Assembly: GCA_902595635.1 (NCBI GenBank)
Contig: CACJQT010000007.1
Location: 1 to 64,000, forward strand
Reading direction: 5' to 3'
Origin: an uncultured Pelagibacteraceae bacterium
GTDB taxonomy: Bacteria > Pseudomonadota > Alphaproteobacteria > Pelagibacterales > Pelagibacteraceae
Length of the DNA: 64,000 bases
The notes beneath the pieces are model-generated. The model was given only the letters and a program-made list of their open reading frames with translations, did no database searches and was not told the origin of the DNA. Numbering within the stretch: the first letter of the stretch is position 1; every line of letters begins with the position of its first letter. A program made the translations under genes and the position numbers. This document shows, one piece after another, positions 9,710 through 20,612 of this stretch.

Positions 9710-11168
9710 TCAACTTTTCTTTTAATATTTTGTTTATTAATTGAGGATTGCCTTTTCCTTTACTTTCTTTCATGGCTTGACCAACAAAAAAGCCAAATAA
9801 TTTATCTTTACCAGATTTATATTCAGCGACCTTATCTGAATTATTTTCAATAACTTTATTTATCAATACCTCTATCGCTTTTGGATCGCTTTCTTGTTTT
9901 AAACCTTTTTCTTTTACTATTATTAATGGATCTTGATCTCCATCTATCATTTGCTCAAAAACCGTTTTAGCTATTTTTCCTGATATGGTTCCATCTTTTA
10001 TAAGGTTAATAAGTTTTGATAGATTTTTAGCACTAACCGGGCTTTGAGATATTTCTAAATTTTTTTCATTTAAAACTGCAAATAATTCACCTGTAATCCA
10101 GTTTGTTGCTAATTTAACATCAGAATTTTTTATAACTTCTTCAAAGAAATTTGATGTTTCAATGTCAGATACTAAAATTGTTGCTTCATACGGCGAAAGA
10201 TTAAATTTATCTATAAATCTTTTTTTCTTTTCATCTGGTAATTCAGGTATATCTGATTTTATTTTTTCAATTAAGTCTTGGCTTATTTCAAGCGGTAATA
10301 GATCTGGGTCAGGAAAATATCTGTAATCATGCGCGTCTTCTTTTGATCTCATAGATCTTGTCTCATTTCTTTTAGTGTCAAAAAGTCTTGTCTCTTGATC
10401 TATTTCTTTCCCCTCCTCTAACAAATCTATTTGTCTATTTGCTTCGGATATTATTGCCATTTGCATAAATTTTATTGAATTAACATTTTTAATTTCACAC
10501 CTTGTGCCGAATTCAGTCTCCCCTTTTAATCTTACTGATACATTAACATCTGCTCTCAAAGAGCCTTCTTGCATATTGCCATCACATGTTCCTAAATATC
10601 TCATTATTGATCTTAATTTTTTTATATAAACGTTGACTTCATCTGGAGATCTCAAATCAGGCTTACTTACTATTTCCATTAAAGCCACTCCAGATCTATT
10701 TAAATCGACTAATGTATTATTTGGATCAATATCATGAATACTTTTACCTGCATCTTGTTCTAAATGTAATCTTTCGATTCCAATTTCTTTTTGACCACTC
10801 GGCATATCCAAAATTACTTTTCCTTCACCGACAATTGGATATTTGTATTGAGAAATTTGATATCCTTGAGGTAAATCTGCATAAAAATAATTTTTTCTAT
10901 CAAAGACAGATTTTTTATTTATTTTGGCTTTAAGTCCTATTCCAGTTTTAATTGCTTGTTCAACACAAAATTCATTTATAACTGGTAACATTCCTGGAAA
11001 TGCTGCATCTACGAGACTAACTTGTGTGTTTGGTTCTGCACCAAATTTTGTAGATGATTGCGAGAAAAGTTTAGACTCTGAAGTAACTTGAGCGTGCACT
11101 TCTAAACCAATTATCACTTCATATTGTTTATTTTCTCTTTCAATAATATATTCACTCTTTTTACTCAC
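9702..11168 (-). CDS. gatB: Asp/Glu-tRNA amidotransferase subunit B
   Basis: Subunit B (488 residues) of the GatCAB complex, which converts Glu-tRNA(Gln) and/or Asp-tRNA(Asn) to the amidated form. The N-terminus carries [20 protein letters not shown]. The kinase/cradle domain shows [34 protein letters not shown] and [14 protein letters not shown], including metal and ATP contacts. The C-terminal YqeY-like tail ends with [20 protein letters not shown]. It overlaps gatA by 8 bases. The order gatC-gatA-gatB in one operon is common in bacteria. Confidence 0.97.
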   Translation of the reverse strand: MSKKSEYIIERENKQYEVIIGLEVHAQVTSESKLFSQSSTKFGAEPNTQVSLVDAAFPGMLPVINEFCVEQAIKTGIGLKAKINKKSVFDRKNYFYADLPQGYQISQYKYPIVGEGKVILDMPSGQKEIGIERLHLEQDAGKSIHDIDPNNTLVDLNRSGVALMEIVSKPDLRSPDEVNVYIKKLRSIMRYLGTCDGNMQEGSLRADVNVSVRLKGETEFGTRCEIKNVNSIKFMQMAIISEANRQIDLLEEGKEIDQETRLFDTKRNETRSMRSKEDAHDYRYFPDPDLLPLEISQDLIEKIKSDIPELPDEKKKRFIDKFNLSPYEATILVSDIETSNFFEEVIKNSDVKLATNWITGELFAVLNEKNLEISQSPVSAKNLSKLINLIKDGTISGKIAKTVFEQMIDGDQDPLIIVKEKGLKQESDPKAIEVLINKVIENNSDKVAEYKSGKDKLFGFFVGQAMKESKGKGNPQLINKILKEKLNG

Positions 11169-12621
11169 TTAACCACCAGTCTGAAATATCATTTTTAAAA
11201 TTAATCTTATCTTCTAATGCATAAGAAATATTAAGTATATTTTGCTCATCAAAAGGTTTTCCAATTACTTGAAGGCCTAAAGGATAATTATTTTTATCTT
11301 TACCAGCTGGTATAGAAATACCTGGTAAACCTGCTAGATTTATTGGAACTGTAAATATATCATTTAAATACATTGATACCGGATCATTTGTTTTTTCACC
11401 AATTTTAAATGCTGAGCTTGGAGTAGATGGTGTTAAAATTGCATCAACTTTAGAAAAGGCATCATCAAAATCTTTTTTTATTAATTGTCTTACTTTCTGC
11501 GCTTTTAGATAATAGGCATCATAGTATCCAGAAGATAAAACATAAGTTCCAATCATAATTCTTCTTTTAACTTCATCACCAAAACCTTCAGATCTAGTTT
11601 TTTCGTACATTTCTATTAAATTTTGACCAGGAGATCTAAAACCATATTTAACACCATCATATCTAGCTAGATTTGAAGATGCTTCAGCTGGTGCAACAAT
11701 ATAATAAGTTGGTAATGCGTAATTAGTATGCGGAAGCGAAATATCAATAATTTCTGCTCCGCAATCTTTTGCATATGCGATACCATTTTTCCATAGCTGT
11801 TCAATTTCGATAGGCATATTGTCAACTCTATATTCTTTAGGAATACCAATTTTCTTTCCTTTAATATCTTTTGATAATTCTTTCGAATAATTATTTCTTT
11901 TGTAATCAATTGAAGTAGAATCTTTTCGATCAAATGAGGAGATCACCTCTAAAAGCATAGAACAGTCTTTTACATTTTTCGTCATAGGTCCAGCTTGGTC
12001 TAAAGATGAAGCAAATGCTACAATTCCATAACGAGAACAACTTCCATATGTAGGTTTAAGTCCAACAGTTCCTGTAAATGATGCTGGTTGACGAATAGAT
12101 CCACCTGTATCTGTTCCAATGGTAACTGGAGTTAAATTTGCAGCAACAGCTGCAGAAGAACCTCCTGAAGATCCACCAGGAACTAAATTTTCTCTTACCG
12201 GATTTTGAACATTTCCAAAAAAACTAGTTTCATTTGAAGAGCCCATAGCAAATTCATCACAATTAAGTTTACCAAGAAGTATTGCTCCTTGACTCCACAA
12301 ATTTTGAGTAACTGTAGATTCATATGTGGGAACGAAGTTATTTAATATTTTGCTACCTGCTGTTGTTCTAACTCCATTTGTACAAAATAAATCTTTAACA
12401 GCAATAGGAATACCTGGCAGTTTAAAATCTAAATTAGGATTAGAATCAAATTTCTTTGATTGATCTATTGCTTTTTCAAAATTTTCTGTAACATAAACAT
12501 TTAATTTTTTCGATTTTTCAGCGCGGTTTATAAATGCTTTTGTAATTTCCTCTGAAGATAGTTTTTTTTCTTTTATATTCGATGTTAATTCGAATAAACT
12601 TTGACTTGTTATATCTGACAT
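11161..12621 (-). CDS. gatA: Asp/Glu-tRNA amidotransferase subunit A
   Basis: Glutaminase subunit (486 residues) of GatCAB, releasing ammonia from glutamine for the transamidation done by GatB. The amidase signature is complete: catalytic Lys76 in IAVKDLF, the glycine/serine-rich [16 protein letters not shown] around residues 148-162, and the nucleophile Ser175 in [13 protein letters not shown]. The stop overlaps gatB by 8 bases and the start overlaps the gatC stop by one base (TAATG type). Confidence 0.97.
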   Translation of the reverse strand: MSDITSQSLFELTSNIKEKKLSSEEITKAFINRAEKSKKLNVYVTENFEKAIDQSKKFDSNPNLDFKLPGIPIAVKDLFCTNGVRTTAGSKILNNFVPTYESTVTQNLWSQGAILLGKLNCDEFAMGSSNETSFFGNVQNPVRENLVPGGSSGGSSAAVAANLTPVTIGTDTGGSIRQPASFTGTVGLKPTYGSCSRYGIVAFASSLDQAGPMTKNVKDCSMLLEVISSFDRKDSTSIDYKRNNYSKELSKDIKGKKIGIPKEYRVDNMPIEIEQLWKNGIAYAKDCGAEIIDISLPHTNYALPTYYIVAPAEASSNLARYDGVKYGFRSPGQNLIEMYEKTRSEGFGDEVKRRIMIGTYVLSSGYYDAYYLKAQKVRQLIKKDFDDAFSKVDAILTPSTPSSAFKIGEKTNDPVSMYLNDIFTVPINLAGLPGISIPAGKDKNNYPLGLQVIGKPFDEQNILNISYALEDKINFKNDISDWWLSE

Positions 12622-12908
12622 TATTCAACAACCTTTGGTACAACAAAAAAATCTTTATTTTCTTCAGGTGAGTTTTTTAAAATTTTTTCTCTGATATTTT
12701 CTGATTTAATTTCATCTTTTCTAAATCTTAGAGTGGTCTCAGCAATTGATGTTAAAGCTTGAACATTATCAGTATTTAATTCATTTAATTTTTCTATAAA
12801 TTCAAATATATTATTTAAGTCGCCCTTTAATTTGTTAGCTTTTTCATCATCAATAGAAATTCTTGCTAATTTCGAAATGTGCTTTACTGTTTTAAGATCT
12901 ATACTCAT
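12621..12908 (-). CDS. gatC: Asp/Glu-tRNA amidotransferase subunit C
   Basis: Small belt subunit (95 residues) that stabilises the GatA-GatB complex. [20 protein letters not shown] is the standard GatC N-terminus, and the usual central [18 protein letters not shown] and a C-terminal FFVVPKVVE are present. A longer in-frame opening reaches 12965 but would overlap the divergent ruvX; the ATG at 12906-12908 fits the family and was chosen. First gene of gatCAB. The 49-base gap to ruvX must hold the promoters for both directions. Confidence 0.94.
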   Translation of the reverse strand: MSIDLKTVKHISKLARISIDDEKANKLKGDLNNIFEFIEKLNELNTDNVQALTSIAETTLRFRKDEIKSENIREKILKNSPEENKDFFVVPKVVE

Positions 12909-12957
12909 ATGGTAAAAATATTGCCGCAAACTATCACTTAAGTAAATAATATACAAT

Positions 12958-13413
12958 ATGATCACAATTGAGGAATTTAAAAAGAAACAGCTAAATACAT
13001 CTAGATTAATTGGTCTTGATTTAGGTTCAAAGAGAATTGGTGTAGCTATATGTGATGAAAATCAAAAAATTGCCACACCACTTAAAACAATAAATAAATC
13101 CAAATTTGAGGATCTTATCAATGAATTAGAAGATATTATTAAAGAAAATAATATTAAGGGAATAATTATTGGTAATCCAATAAATATGGATGGTAGCTTA
13201 GGCAAATCCTCTCAATCAGTCAATGATGTGTCAAAAGCAATATCAAAAGAAATTGATCTTCCAATAAGTCTTTGGGATGAAAGATTATCAACAGTTGGGG
13301 CGTTTAAATTAACTGAAAATTTAGGTATTAACGTAACTAAAAGAGAAAAAAATATAGATAAAAATGCTGCCGCATTTATCTTGCAAGGTGCCATAGATTT
13401 TATTAATAATTAA
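12958..13413 (+). CDS. ruvX: RuvX/YqgF-type pre-16S rRNA nuclease
   Basis: YqgF/RuvX family protein (151 residues) with an RNase H-like fold, linked to processing of the 5' end of pre-16S rRNA and annotated elsewhere as a putative Holliday junction resolvase. The nuclease signature LIGLDLGSKRIGVAICDE holds the first catalytic Asp. IIIGNPINMDGSLGKSS and LWDERLSTVGA hold the remaining acidic motifs, and DKNAAAFILQGAIDF the last. It is divergent from gatC and followed by pyrB after about 40 bases. Confidence 0.94.
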   Translation: MITIEEFKKKQLNTSRLIGLDLGSKRIGVAICDENQKIATPLKTINKSKFEDLINELEDIIKENNIKGIIIGNPINMDGSLGKSSQSVNDVSKAISKEIDLPISLWDERLSTVGAFKLTENLGINVTKREKNIDKNAAAFILQGAIDFINN

Positions 13414-13455
13414 TACTTGCATTAATCAACCTTTGTGGCTATAGAGTTGGTTTTA

Positions 13456-14394
13456 ATGGCAACTAAAACAAAAGCTATTAAAATTTCTCAAAAACATCTC
13501 CTAGGTATTCAAGATTTGTCAATAAGTGATGTTAATTTAATTTTAAAAGAAGCTGAAAAATTTATTGAATTAAACAAAAGTAAAAATAAAAAATTAGATT
13601 TACTTAAGGGGAAAACACAAATTAACCTTTTTTTTGAACCATCAACAAGAACACAAAGCTCATTTGAGCTAGCAGGAAAAAGATTAGGTGCTGATGTTAT
13701 GTCAATGAATATAACAAACTCAGCAATTAAAAAAGGTGAAACGCTAATAGACACTGCAATGACATTAAATGCAATGCATCCTGATATAATAGTTATTAGA
13801 CATCAAGATTCAGGAGCTTGTAATCTTTTATCTCAAAAAGTTAATTGTGCTGTTTTAAATGCTGGTGATGGAAGGAGAGAGCACCCTACCCAAGCATTAC
13901 TTGATGCATTAACTATATTGAATAGGAAAAAAAAAATTCAAGGATTAAAGGTTGCAATTTGTGGAGATATTCTACATTCAAGAGTAGCAAGATCAAATAT
14001 TTACTTACTAAACATGTTGGGTGCCGAAGTTAACATTGTAGCTCCTTCAAATCTTTTACCAAAAGATATAGAAAAATTTGGAGTTAATATTTTTTCAAAT
14101 ATGAAGAAAGGTGTAAAAGATTGTGACATAGTAATGATGCTTAGACTTCAAAATGAAAGAATGAGTAGTTCATTCTTATCTTCTAATAGAGAGTATTATG
14201 AATACTATGGACTAACACAGGATAAATTAGAATATGCAAAATCAGATTCGATTATTATGCATCCTGGTCCAATGAACCGCGGTATTGAAATTGATACAAA
14301 ACTAGCTGATGACACCAATATGAGTGTTGTAAAAGAACAAGTTGAATTAGGTGTTGCGATAAGAATGGCATGTTTAAAAATTTTTTGTGAATGA
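13456..14394 (+). CDS. pyrB: Aspartate carbamoyltransferase catalytic subunit
   Basis: Catalyses carbamoyl phosphate + aspartate to N-carbamoylaspartate, the first committed step of pyrimidine synthesis. The carbamoyl-phosphate loop [38 protein letters not shown] and the aspartate-binding [10 protein letters not shown] are intact. The ATG at 13456 ([10 protein letters not shown]) is preferred over an in-frame GTG at 13435. It overlaps the pyrC-like gene by 4 bases (ATGA), a coupling seen where PyrB and a PyrC-like partner assemble into a large complex. No pyrI regulatory subunit gene is adjacent. Confidence 0.96.
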   Translation: MATKTKAIKISQKHLLGIQDLSISDVNLILKEAEKFIELNKSKNKKLDLLKGKTQINLFFEPSTRTQSSFELAGKRLGADVMSMNITNSAIKKGETLIDTAMTLNAMHPDIIVIRHQDSGACNLLSQKVNCAVLNAGDGRREHPTQALLDALTILNRKKKIQGLKVAICGDILHSRVARSNIYLLNMLGAEVNIVAPSNLLPKDIEKFGVNIFSNMKKGVKDCDIVMMLRLQNERMSSSFLSSNREYYEYYGLTQDKLEYAKSDSIIMHPGPMNRGIEIDTKLADDTNMSVVKEQVELGVAIRMACLKIFCE

Positions 14395-15680
14395 TGAAAA
14401 AAAAATACTTTATTAACGCAAATATAGTTGATCCTCACAACAACATAAGTGAAATAGGAGGATTAATAATAGGTGAAGATGGAAAAATTGAAGGTGTTGG
14501 CAAAAAAGTGAATAAAAACAACATTCCTAGTAGAGAAAAAGTTATTGATTTAAAAGAGAATTATATTTTCCCAGGTATAGTTGATATGAGAGTATTTGTC
14601 GGTGAGCCAGGTTATGAATATAAAGAAAATTTTAGAACTTTAAGCAATGCTGCATTATCTGGGGGAGTAACCTCAGTTGTAACAATGCCTAATACAGATC
14701 CAATAATCGACAACGTTTCAATAGTAGATTTTTTAAAAAGACGAGGCAGAGATAAATCAAAAATAAATATATTTCCTACAGCATCTCTAACAAAGGGTAC
14801 TGAAGGTACAAATATGACAGAGTTTGGACTTCTACAAAGTAAAGGGATAATAGCATTTACAGATGGAATTAAAACAATTCAGAATACAAGAGTTATGTCC
14901 AGAATAATGAATTCAGCAAAAGATTTAGGATCTTTAATAATGCAACATGCGGAAGATCAAGAATTAGCTGAAAATGGCATGATAAATGACGGAATAATTT
15001 CGACAAAACTTGGATTGCAAGGTATCCCGGAAATAGCAGAATTAATAATTATAGAGAGAGATTTAACATTATTAGAAGAATACAACTGTCGTTATCACAT
15101 TTCTCAAATTTCATCAGGAAAAGCAGTTGAAATTATAAAAAATAGAAAAGAAAAAGTAAGATTTTCCTGCGGGGTCTCAATAAATAATTTATCTTTAAAT
15201 GAAAATGATATTGGTGACTTTAGAACTTTTTTAAAATTATCACCACCACTTAGAACTGAAGATGATAGATTAAGTTTAGTTCAAGGATTAAATGATGGGA
15301 CAATCGATGTAATAGTTTCAGATCACAAACCTGAAGATGAAGAGCAAAAAAGATTAACATTTGCGCAAGCTGCAACAGGAGCAACTGGTATTGAAACGTT
15401 ATTATCCTTATCATTAGAATTATATCACAATGGATCTGCAAAACTTGAAAAAATTATTGCTGCATTAACATCCAATCCAGCAAAAATTTTGAAAATCAAT
15501 AAAGGTAATTTATCTGTGGGTAATGATGCAGATTTATGTATTGTGGATATAAATAAACCTTGGATAGTAAAACAAGAAAATTTGGTTTCTAAATCAAAAA
15601 ATACGTCAATTGAAAATAAAAGATTACAAGGAAAAGTAATAAGTACATATGTAAAAGGGCAAGAGCTTTACAATATTTAA
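14391..15680 (+). CDS. Dihydroorotase-like protein, probably non-catalytic PyrC partner of PyrB
   Basis: Amidohydrolase-superfamily protein (429 residues) with the full length and overall pattern of type I dihydroorotase: [66 protein letters not shown]. The metal-binding residues are missing. The first HxH is replaced by VFV, the usual His-His in the CEVTPHH region reads CGVSINN, and the TDHAPH region reads SDHKPE. This matches the inactive PyrC' proteins that act structurally with PyrB in Pseudomonas and in many alphaproteobacteria. The role is therefore probably to scaffold aspartate carbamoyltransferase, with the active dihydroorotase encoded elsewhere. Family is seen; inactivity is inference from the ligands. 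Confidence 0.9.
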   Translation: MMKKKYFINANIVDPHNNISEIGGLIIGEDGKIEGVGKKVNKNNIPSREKVIDLKENYIFPGIVDMRVFVGEPGYEYKENFRTLSNAALSGGVTSVVTMPNTDPIIDNVSIVDFLKRRGRDKSKINIFPTASLTKGTEGTNMTEFGLLQSKGIIAFTDGIKTIQNTRVMSRIMNSAKDLGSLIMQHAEDQELAENGMINDGIISTKLGLQGIPEIAELIIIERDLTLLEEYNCRYHISQISSGKAVEIIKNRKEKVRFSCGVSINNLSLNENDIGDFRTFLKLSPPLRTEDDRLSLVQGLNDGTIDVIVSDHKPEDEEQKRLTFAQAATGATGIETLLSLSLELYHNGSAKLEKIIAALTSNPAKILKINKGNLSVGNDADLCIVDINKPWIVKQENLVSKSKNTSIENKRLQGKVISTYVKGQELYNI

Positions 15681-16253
15681 ATGGAAATTTTAATTTTATC
15701 ACTTTTATCATATTTATTAGGTTCTATTCCTTTTGGTTTTTTATTAACAAAAATTTTTTTAAAAAAAGACATAAGAGAAACAGGATCAGGTAATATAGGC
15801 GCCACCAATGTTTTAAGAACTGGCAATAAATTTTTAGGTTACTCAACTTTATTACTAGACATTTTAAAAGCGGTTTTGCCAATAATTTATGTTAAATTAA
15901 ATTATCCGGAATTTATTTACATTTGTTCGTTATCTGTTTTTTTAGGACATGTTTTTCCAATATGGTTAAAATTTAAAGGTGGTAAGGGTGTTGCAACGTA
16001 TGTTGGAATGTTGATTATTTTAAATTATTTTTTAGGTATTGTTTTTGGTATTGTTTGGGTAATCACATATTTAATTTCTAAATATTCATCTTTAGGATCA
16101 ATTCTTGGATCATTAAGTGTTCCTATTTTTATAATTTTTTACAGCAATGATAACATTATGTTTTACTTCATAATGTTTATTTTAATTTTTTACACTCATA
16201 GAGAAAACGTTAAACGCTTGATAAATAAAGAAGAAACTAAGACAAAAATTTAA
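15681..16253 (+). CDS. plsY: Acyl-phosphate glycerol-3-phosphate acyltransferase
   Basis: Inner-membrane enzyme (190 residues) that transfers an acyl group from acyl-phosphate to glycerol 3-phosphate, the first step of phospholipid synthesis. About five hydrophobic segments are visible. The conserved cytoplasmic loops are SIPFGFLLT, ETGSGNIGATNVLRTGN and GHVFPIWLKFKGGKGVATY. The start follows the pyrC-like stop with no spacer, so it is in the same operon. Many alphaproteobacteria have dprA between plsY and topA; here only 40 bases separate them. Confidence 0.96.
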   Translation: MEILILSLLSYLLGSIPFGFLLTKIFLKKDIRETGSGNIGATNVLRTGNKFLGYSTLLLDILKAVLPIIYVKLNYPEFIYICSLSVFLGHVFPIWLKFKGGKGVATYVGMLIILNYFLGIVFGIVWVITYLISKYSSLGSILGSLSVPIFIIFYSNDNIMFYFIMFILIFYTHRENVKRLINKEETKTKI

Positions 16254-16293
16254 TAATTTGACAGTTTAACTGTTTTAAGTACGTTCTCTAAAT

Positions 16294-18861
16294 ATGAATC
16301 TTGTAATTGTTGAAAGTCCAGCAAAAGCAAAAACAATTAATAAATATTTAGGATCAGATTATACAGTTCTTGCAAGCTATGGGCATATAAGAGATCTACC
16401 TTCAAAAAATGGTTCTGTTGATCCTGAAAATGATTTTAAAATGATTTGGGAAGTAGATAGTTTTTCAAAAAAATATTTGAAAGAAATTACAGATAGCGCT
16501 AAAGATTCAAAAAAAATTATTCTAGCTACTGACCCTGACAGAGAAGGTGAGGCGATCGCTTGGCATGTAAAAGAGTTTCTTGAAGAAAAAAAATTATTAA
16601 AAGATAAAGAAGTTGAAAGAGTTGTTTTTAACGAAATAACAAAAAAAGCAGTTACAAATGGAATAGATAATCCAAGAAAAATAGAACCTCATTTAGTTGA
16701 TGCTTATATGGCAAGAAGAGCTTTAGATTATCTAGTAGGTTTTAATATCTCCCCTATTCTATGGACAAAATTACCAGGTTCCAAATCTGCAGGTCGAGTT
16801 CAGTCTGTAGCCCTAAGACTATTAACTGAAAGAGAACAGGAAATAGAAGTTTTCCAACCAAAAGAGTTTTGGACTTTAAATATTATTTTTAAAAATAATA
16901 AAAATGAAAAAATAAATACAACTATTTCACAATTAGATGGAAATAAAGTTGAAAAATTTTCATTCAAAAATAAACAAGATATTAATAATGCTTTATCTCA
17001 AATAAAAAATAAAAAATACAATATAACAGATATAAGTTCAAAAACTTATAACAGAAATCCATCAGGACCTTTTACTACATCAACATTACAACAAACAGCA
17101 TCGAGTAAACTTGGTTTTGGAGCATCAAGAACAATGCAAATTGCCCAAAGGCTATATCAAGGAATTGATATTGATGGTGAAACCGTAGGATTAATTACTT
17201 ATATGAGAACAGATGGAACTAATATTTCAAAAGATGCAATAATATCTTTCAGAGATTTTATAATACAGAATTATGGTGATAAATATTTACCAGAACAACC
17301 TCTAAATTATAGCGGCAAAAAAGCAAAGAATGCTCAAGAAGCTCACGAAGCTATACGTCCAACAGAAATAATTAGAAAACCAGAAGATATGAAAAAATAC
17401 TTGAGCACTGATCAATATAAACTTTATAATTTAATATGGTCCAGATCTTTATCATCACAAATGCAGTCAGCAAAATTTGATAGAAAAACTATTACAATCA
17501 ATTCTAATGACGATAAAAATATATTCAAAGCTAGTGGTTCAACATTAAAATTTGATGGTTTCCTTAAACTTTATAAGATCGATGAAAGTGATGATGACAA
17601 TGAAAATACTTTGCCTGATGTTGAAAAAGGTGATGTGATGTTTGAAGATCATATTGATGAACAGCACTATACACAACCACCGCCTAGATATTCTGAGGCA
17701 AGTCTAGTTAAAAAATTAGAGGAACTAGGAATTGGAAGACCATCTACTTATGCAAGTATAATTTCAGTAATAGCTAATAGAGGTTATGCTGACATAAATA
17801 ATAAAAGATTTTTCCCAACGGATAGAGGGAAATTACTTTCTGCGTTTTTAGAAAAATTATTTACCAAATATGTTGATTATGATTTTACTGCAAAATTAGA
17901 AGATCAATTAGATGATATAACATCAGGTAAAGAAAATTGGATAAAAGTTTTAGAGAACTTTTGGAAAGACTTTAATTCTAATGTTTCAGGTGTTAAAGAA
18001 AAAAGAACCAGAGAAGTATTAGACCTATTAAATGAAAGTCTTGGATCACTAATATTTGAGGTCGATAAGGATGGAAATATTGATAGAAAATGCAAGCTTT
18101 GTGAGTCTGGGCAATTAAGTTTAAAAAATAGTTTTAGAGGTGGTGCTTTTATTGGATGTTCAAATTATCCAGAATGTAAATTTACAAGACCACTATCAAA
18201 ATCTAAAGCAGCACAACAATTGACACTAGCAGAACCTAAATTCATTGGAAAAAATGATAAAGGTAAAGATATTTTTCTTAAAAATGGAAGATTTGGTCCA
18301 TATTTGCAATTTGAGAAAGAAATCATAGAGGAAAATGAAAAAACTAAAAAGAAAAAAAGAAAATTAAAGAAAGAAGAAAATAATTTAAAAAATGTTTCTA
18401 TTCCTAAAGGAATTGAGATTGAAAATATTGATTTAGAGAAGGCAAAATACTTATGCTCGTTACCATTAAGTTTAGGTAAAAATCCTGAAAACGATAAAGA
18501 TATTACTGTGAATGTTGGAAGATTTGGTCCTTACCTTAAATGTGAAAATAAATCCGCTAGACTAGAAAATGTGGACGAATTATTCACAATTGGATTAAAT
18601 AGAGCCGTTACATTAATTGCTGAAGCTAAACCAGGAAGAATTTCATCATCTATGATAAAAGATTTAGGAGAACACCCTGAAGATAAAAAGCCAGTTAGAA
18701 TCATGAAAGGTCAGTATGGTCCTTATATTAAATACAAATCTTTAAATGCGACTATACCTGAAGAAAAAGATCCTGTTGAATTGACTATGGAAGAAGCATT
18801 AATTTTAATTGAGAAAAGAAAAGAATACGATAGAAATAAAAAGAAAAAGAAAGGCAAATAA
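16294..18861 (+). CDS. topA: DNA topoisomerase I
   Basis: Type IA topoisomerase (855 residues) that relaxes negative supercoils. The N-terminal Toprim domain begins LVIVESPAKAKTINKYLGSD and includes ATDPDREGEAIAWH. The active-site tyrosine lies in GLITYMRTDGTNIS. One four-cysteine zinc ribbon is present (CKLCESG ... CSNYPEC, about residues 600-628). It is followed by three FGPY/YGPY repeats (GRFGPYLQ, GRFGPYLK, GQYGPYIK) typical of alphaproteobacterial TopA tails. The C-terminus is lysine-rich. It overlaps the Rid-family start by one base. Confidence 0.97.
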   Translation: MNLVIVESPAKAKTINKYLGSDYTVLASYGHIRDLPSKNGSVDPENDFKMIWEVDSFSKKYLKEITDSAKDSKKIILATDPDREGEAIAWHVKEFLEEKKLLKDKEVERVVFNEITKKAVTNGIDNPRKIEPHLVDAYMARRALDYLVGFNISPILWTKLPGSKSAGRVQSVALRLLTEREQEIEVFQPKEFWTLNIIFKNNKNEKINTTISQLDGNKVEKFSFKNKQDINNALSQIKNKKYNITDISSKTYNRNPSGPFTTSTLQQTASSKLGFGASRTMQIAQRLYQGIDIDGETVGLITYMRTDGTNISKDAIISFRDFIIQNYGDKYLPEQPLNYSGKKAKNAQEAHEAIRPTEIIRKPEDMKKYLSTDQYKLYNLIWSRSLSSQMQSAKFDRKTITINSNDDKNIFKASGSTLKFDGFLKLYKIDESDDDNENTLPDVEKGDVMFEDHIDEQHYTQPPPRYSEASLVKKLEELGIGRPSTYASIISVIANRGYADINNKRFFPTDRGKLLSAFLEKLFTKYVDYDFTAKLEDQLDDITSGKENWIKVLENFWKDFNSNVSGVKEKRTREVLDLLNESLGSLIFEVDKDGNIDRKCKLCESGQLSLKNSFRGGAFIGCSNYPECKFTRPLSKSKAAQQLTLAEPKFIGKNDKGKDIFLKNGRFGPYLQFEKEIIEENEKTKKKKRKLKKEENNLKNVSIPKGIEIENIDLEKAKYLCSLPLSLGKNPENDKDITVNVGRFGPYLKCENKSARLENVDELFTIGLNRAVTLIAEAKPGRISSSMIKDLGEHPEDKKPVRIMKGQYGPYIKYKSLNATIPEEKDPVELTMEEALILIEKRKEYDRNKKKKKGK

Positions 18862-19322
18862 TGTCGGCAGATGAAAATTTAAAGAATTTAAATATCAAAT
18901 TACCAAAAGCTAATGATCCTGTTGGATCATATGCTGCTACTAGAATATCTGGAAATTTACTATACATATCAGGTCAAATATCAATTGATGAGAATGGAAA
19001 TTTAATTAAGGGAAAACTCGGAAAAGATTATAATACTGAACAAGGTTATGAGGCAGCTAAAAGATGTGCATTAAGTATAATATCTCAGGCAAAAAAAGCA
19101 TGTGGTGATGACTTATCCAAAATTAAATCATGTTTGAAACTTACTGGATATGTTAATTCTACTGAGGATTTTACTGAGCAGCCAAAAGTCATAAATGGAG
19201 CTTCAGATCTAATAAAAAGTGTATTTGATGAAACTGGCTCACACGCAAGAGCTGCTGTCAGTACTAATAGCCTTCCATTGGGTGTTGCAGTTGAAGTTGA
19301 TGCAATATTTGATCTTAATTAA
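18861..19322 (+). CDS. Rid-family (YjgF/RidA-like) protein
   Basis: Cytoplasmic protein of 153 residues in the YjgF/YER057c/UK114 (Rid) superfamily, members of which hydrolyse reactive enamine/imine intermediates. NLLYISGQISID, a central DDLSKIKSCLKLTGYVN and the C-terminal GSHARAAVSTNSLPLGVAVEVDAIFD match the longer Rid subgroup (about 150 residues). The conserved Arg in HARAAV is present. Exact substrate cannot be told. Coupled to topA by a TAATG overlap. Its stop abuts the stop of the convergent ugd with no spacer. Confidence 0.9.
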   Translation: MSADENLKNLNIKLPKANDPVGSYAATRISGNLLYISGQISIDENGNLIKGKLGKDYNTEQGYEAAKRCALSIISQAKKACGDDLSKIKSCLKLTGYVNSTEDFTEQPKVINGASDLIKSVFDETGSHARAAVSTNSLPLGVAVEVDAIFDLN

Positions 19323-20612
19323 TTATCTGCCAATACTAAAATAATTTATTTTATTTTTTTTCATTTCAGAAGTTGAGTAAAGATTTCTCATATCAAAAAT
19401 TTTAAAATTTCTTTTTTTTGTAATTTTTTTAAAGTTGAGTTGTTTAAATTCATTCCATTCAGTATGGATAATTATTAAATCCGCATTTTGACAAGCATCT
19501 TTTATATTTTCGTAAAAGATTATGTTTTTTGATTTAAATTGTTTCTTCTGACCTGTAGGTTCATAATAACTTACAAATGCACCCTTTTTTACTAAAAAGG
19601 GAATCATTTTTAAAGATGGTGACTCTCTCATATCATCTGTACCTGATTTAAAAGTAACACCCAAAAATGAAATATTTTTATTTTTTATTTTATTTTTCAG
19701 TATTAATTTAATCCTATCTAATAATAATTTATTTCTCTTTTTGTTTGAATTTATTACTGACTTGACAACAGATAAGTTTGTTTTAAAAATTTGACCCGTT
19801 GAGACTAAAGCCCTTGTATCCTTTGGAAAACATGATCCTCCATAAGCTGGTCCGGCTCTTAAAAATCTACTTCCAATTCTGTCATCTAAACCCATACCAG
19901 TCGCAACATCCTGAACATCTATGTGAGATTTCTCACATAGATTTGCTATTTCGTTAATAAATGTAATTTTAGTGGCTAAAAAAGCATTTGATGCATATTT
20001 GATTAATTCTGAGGATCTTCTAGAAGTATTGACATATCTGCTGCCTTTTTTAATTAAAGGAAGATAAAGATTTTTCATTATCTTATTTGCTTTTTTACTA
20101 TTAGTTCCAATTACTACCCTATCTGGATATTGGAAGTCTCTTATAGCTTCTCCTTCTCTTAAAAACTCTGGATTAGAAACAACATCAAATTTATTTTTAT
20201 TTTTTTTTGAATTTAAAATGTTTTCTATTTTATCACCAGTAGTGACTGGAACTGTAGATTTGGTTACTATAATTTTATATTTATTAAGATTGGATTTGAT
20301 ACTTTTTACAACATTATAAACATATTTAAGATCAGCTTTGTTATTTTTTGTTGGTGTACCTACACATATAAAAATAATATCTGATTTTTTTATTGAACTA
20401 GAAATATCTGTTGAAAATAAAAGTCTTTTTTTTTTTAAATTTCTTTCAACCAATTCTTGAAGACCAGGTTCATAAATTGGTATTATTCCTTTATTTAATT
20501 TTTCTACAATTAGTTTATTAATATCGACACATATAACTGTATTACCTAAGTCAGAAAAACAAGCACCGCTAACTAAACCAACATAACCAGATCCTATAAT
20601 GCAAATTTTCAT
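19323..20612 (-). CDS. ugd: UDP-glucose 6-dehydrogenase
   Basis: Oxidises UDP-glucose to UDP-glucuronate with two NAD+ (429 residues). The N-terminal Rossmann loop CIIGSGYVGLVSGACFSDLG binds NAD, VTKSTVPVTTGDKIE and NPEFLREGEAI follow, and the catalytic cysteine is in GGSCFPKDTRAL near residue 260. The C-terminal domain has FLGVTFKSGTDDMRESPSL. It overlaps galU by 4 bases, so the pair makes UDP-glucose and converts it to UDP-glucuronate for surface polysaccharide or glycolipid synthesis. Complete. Confidence 0.97.
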   Translation of the reverse strand: MKICIIGSGYVGLVSGACFSDLGNTVICVDINKLIVEKLNKGIIPIYEPGLQELVERNLKKKRLLFSTDISSSIKKSDIIFICVGTPTKNNKADLKYVYNVVKSIKSNLNKYKIIVTKSTVPVTTGDKIENILNSKKNKNKFDVVSNPEFLREGEAIRDFQYPDRVVIGTNSKKANKIMKNLYLPLIKKGSRYVNTSRRSSELIKYASNAFLATKITFINEIANLCEKSHIDVQDVATGMGLDDRIGSRFLRAGPAYGGSCFPKDTRALVSTGQIFKTNLSVVKSVINSNKKRNKLLLDRIKLILKNKIKNKNISFLGVTFKSGTDDMRESPSLKMIPFLVKKGAFVSYYEPTGQKKQFKSKNIIFYENIKDACQNADLIIIHTEWNEFKQLNFKKITKKRNFKIFDMRNLYSTSEMKKNKINYFSIGR

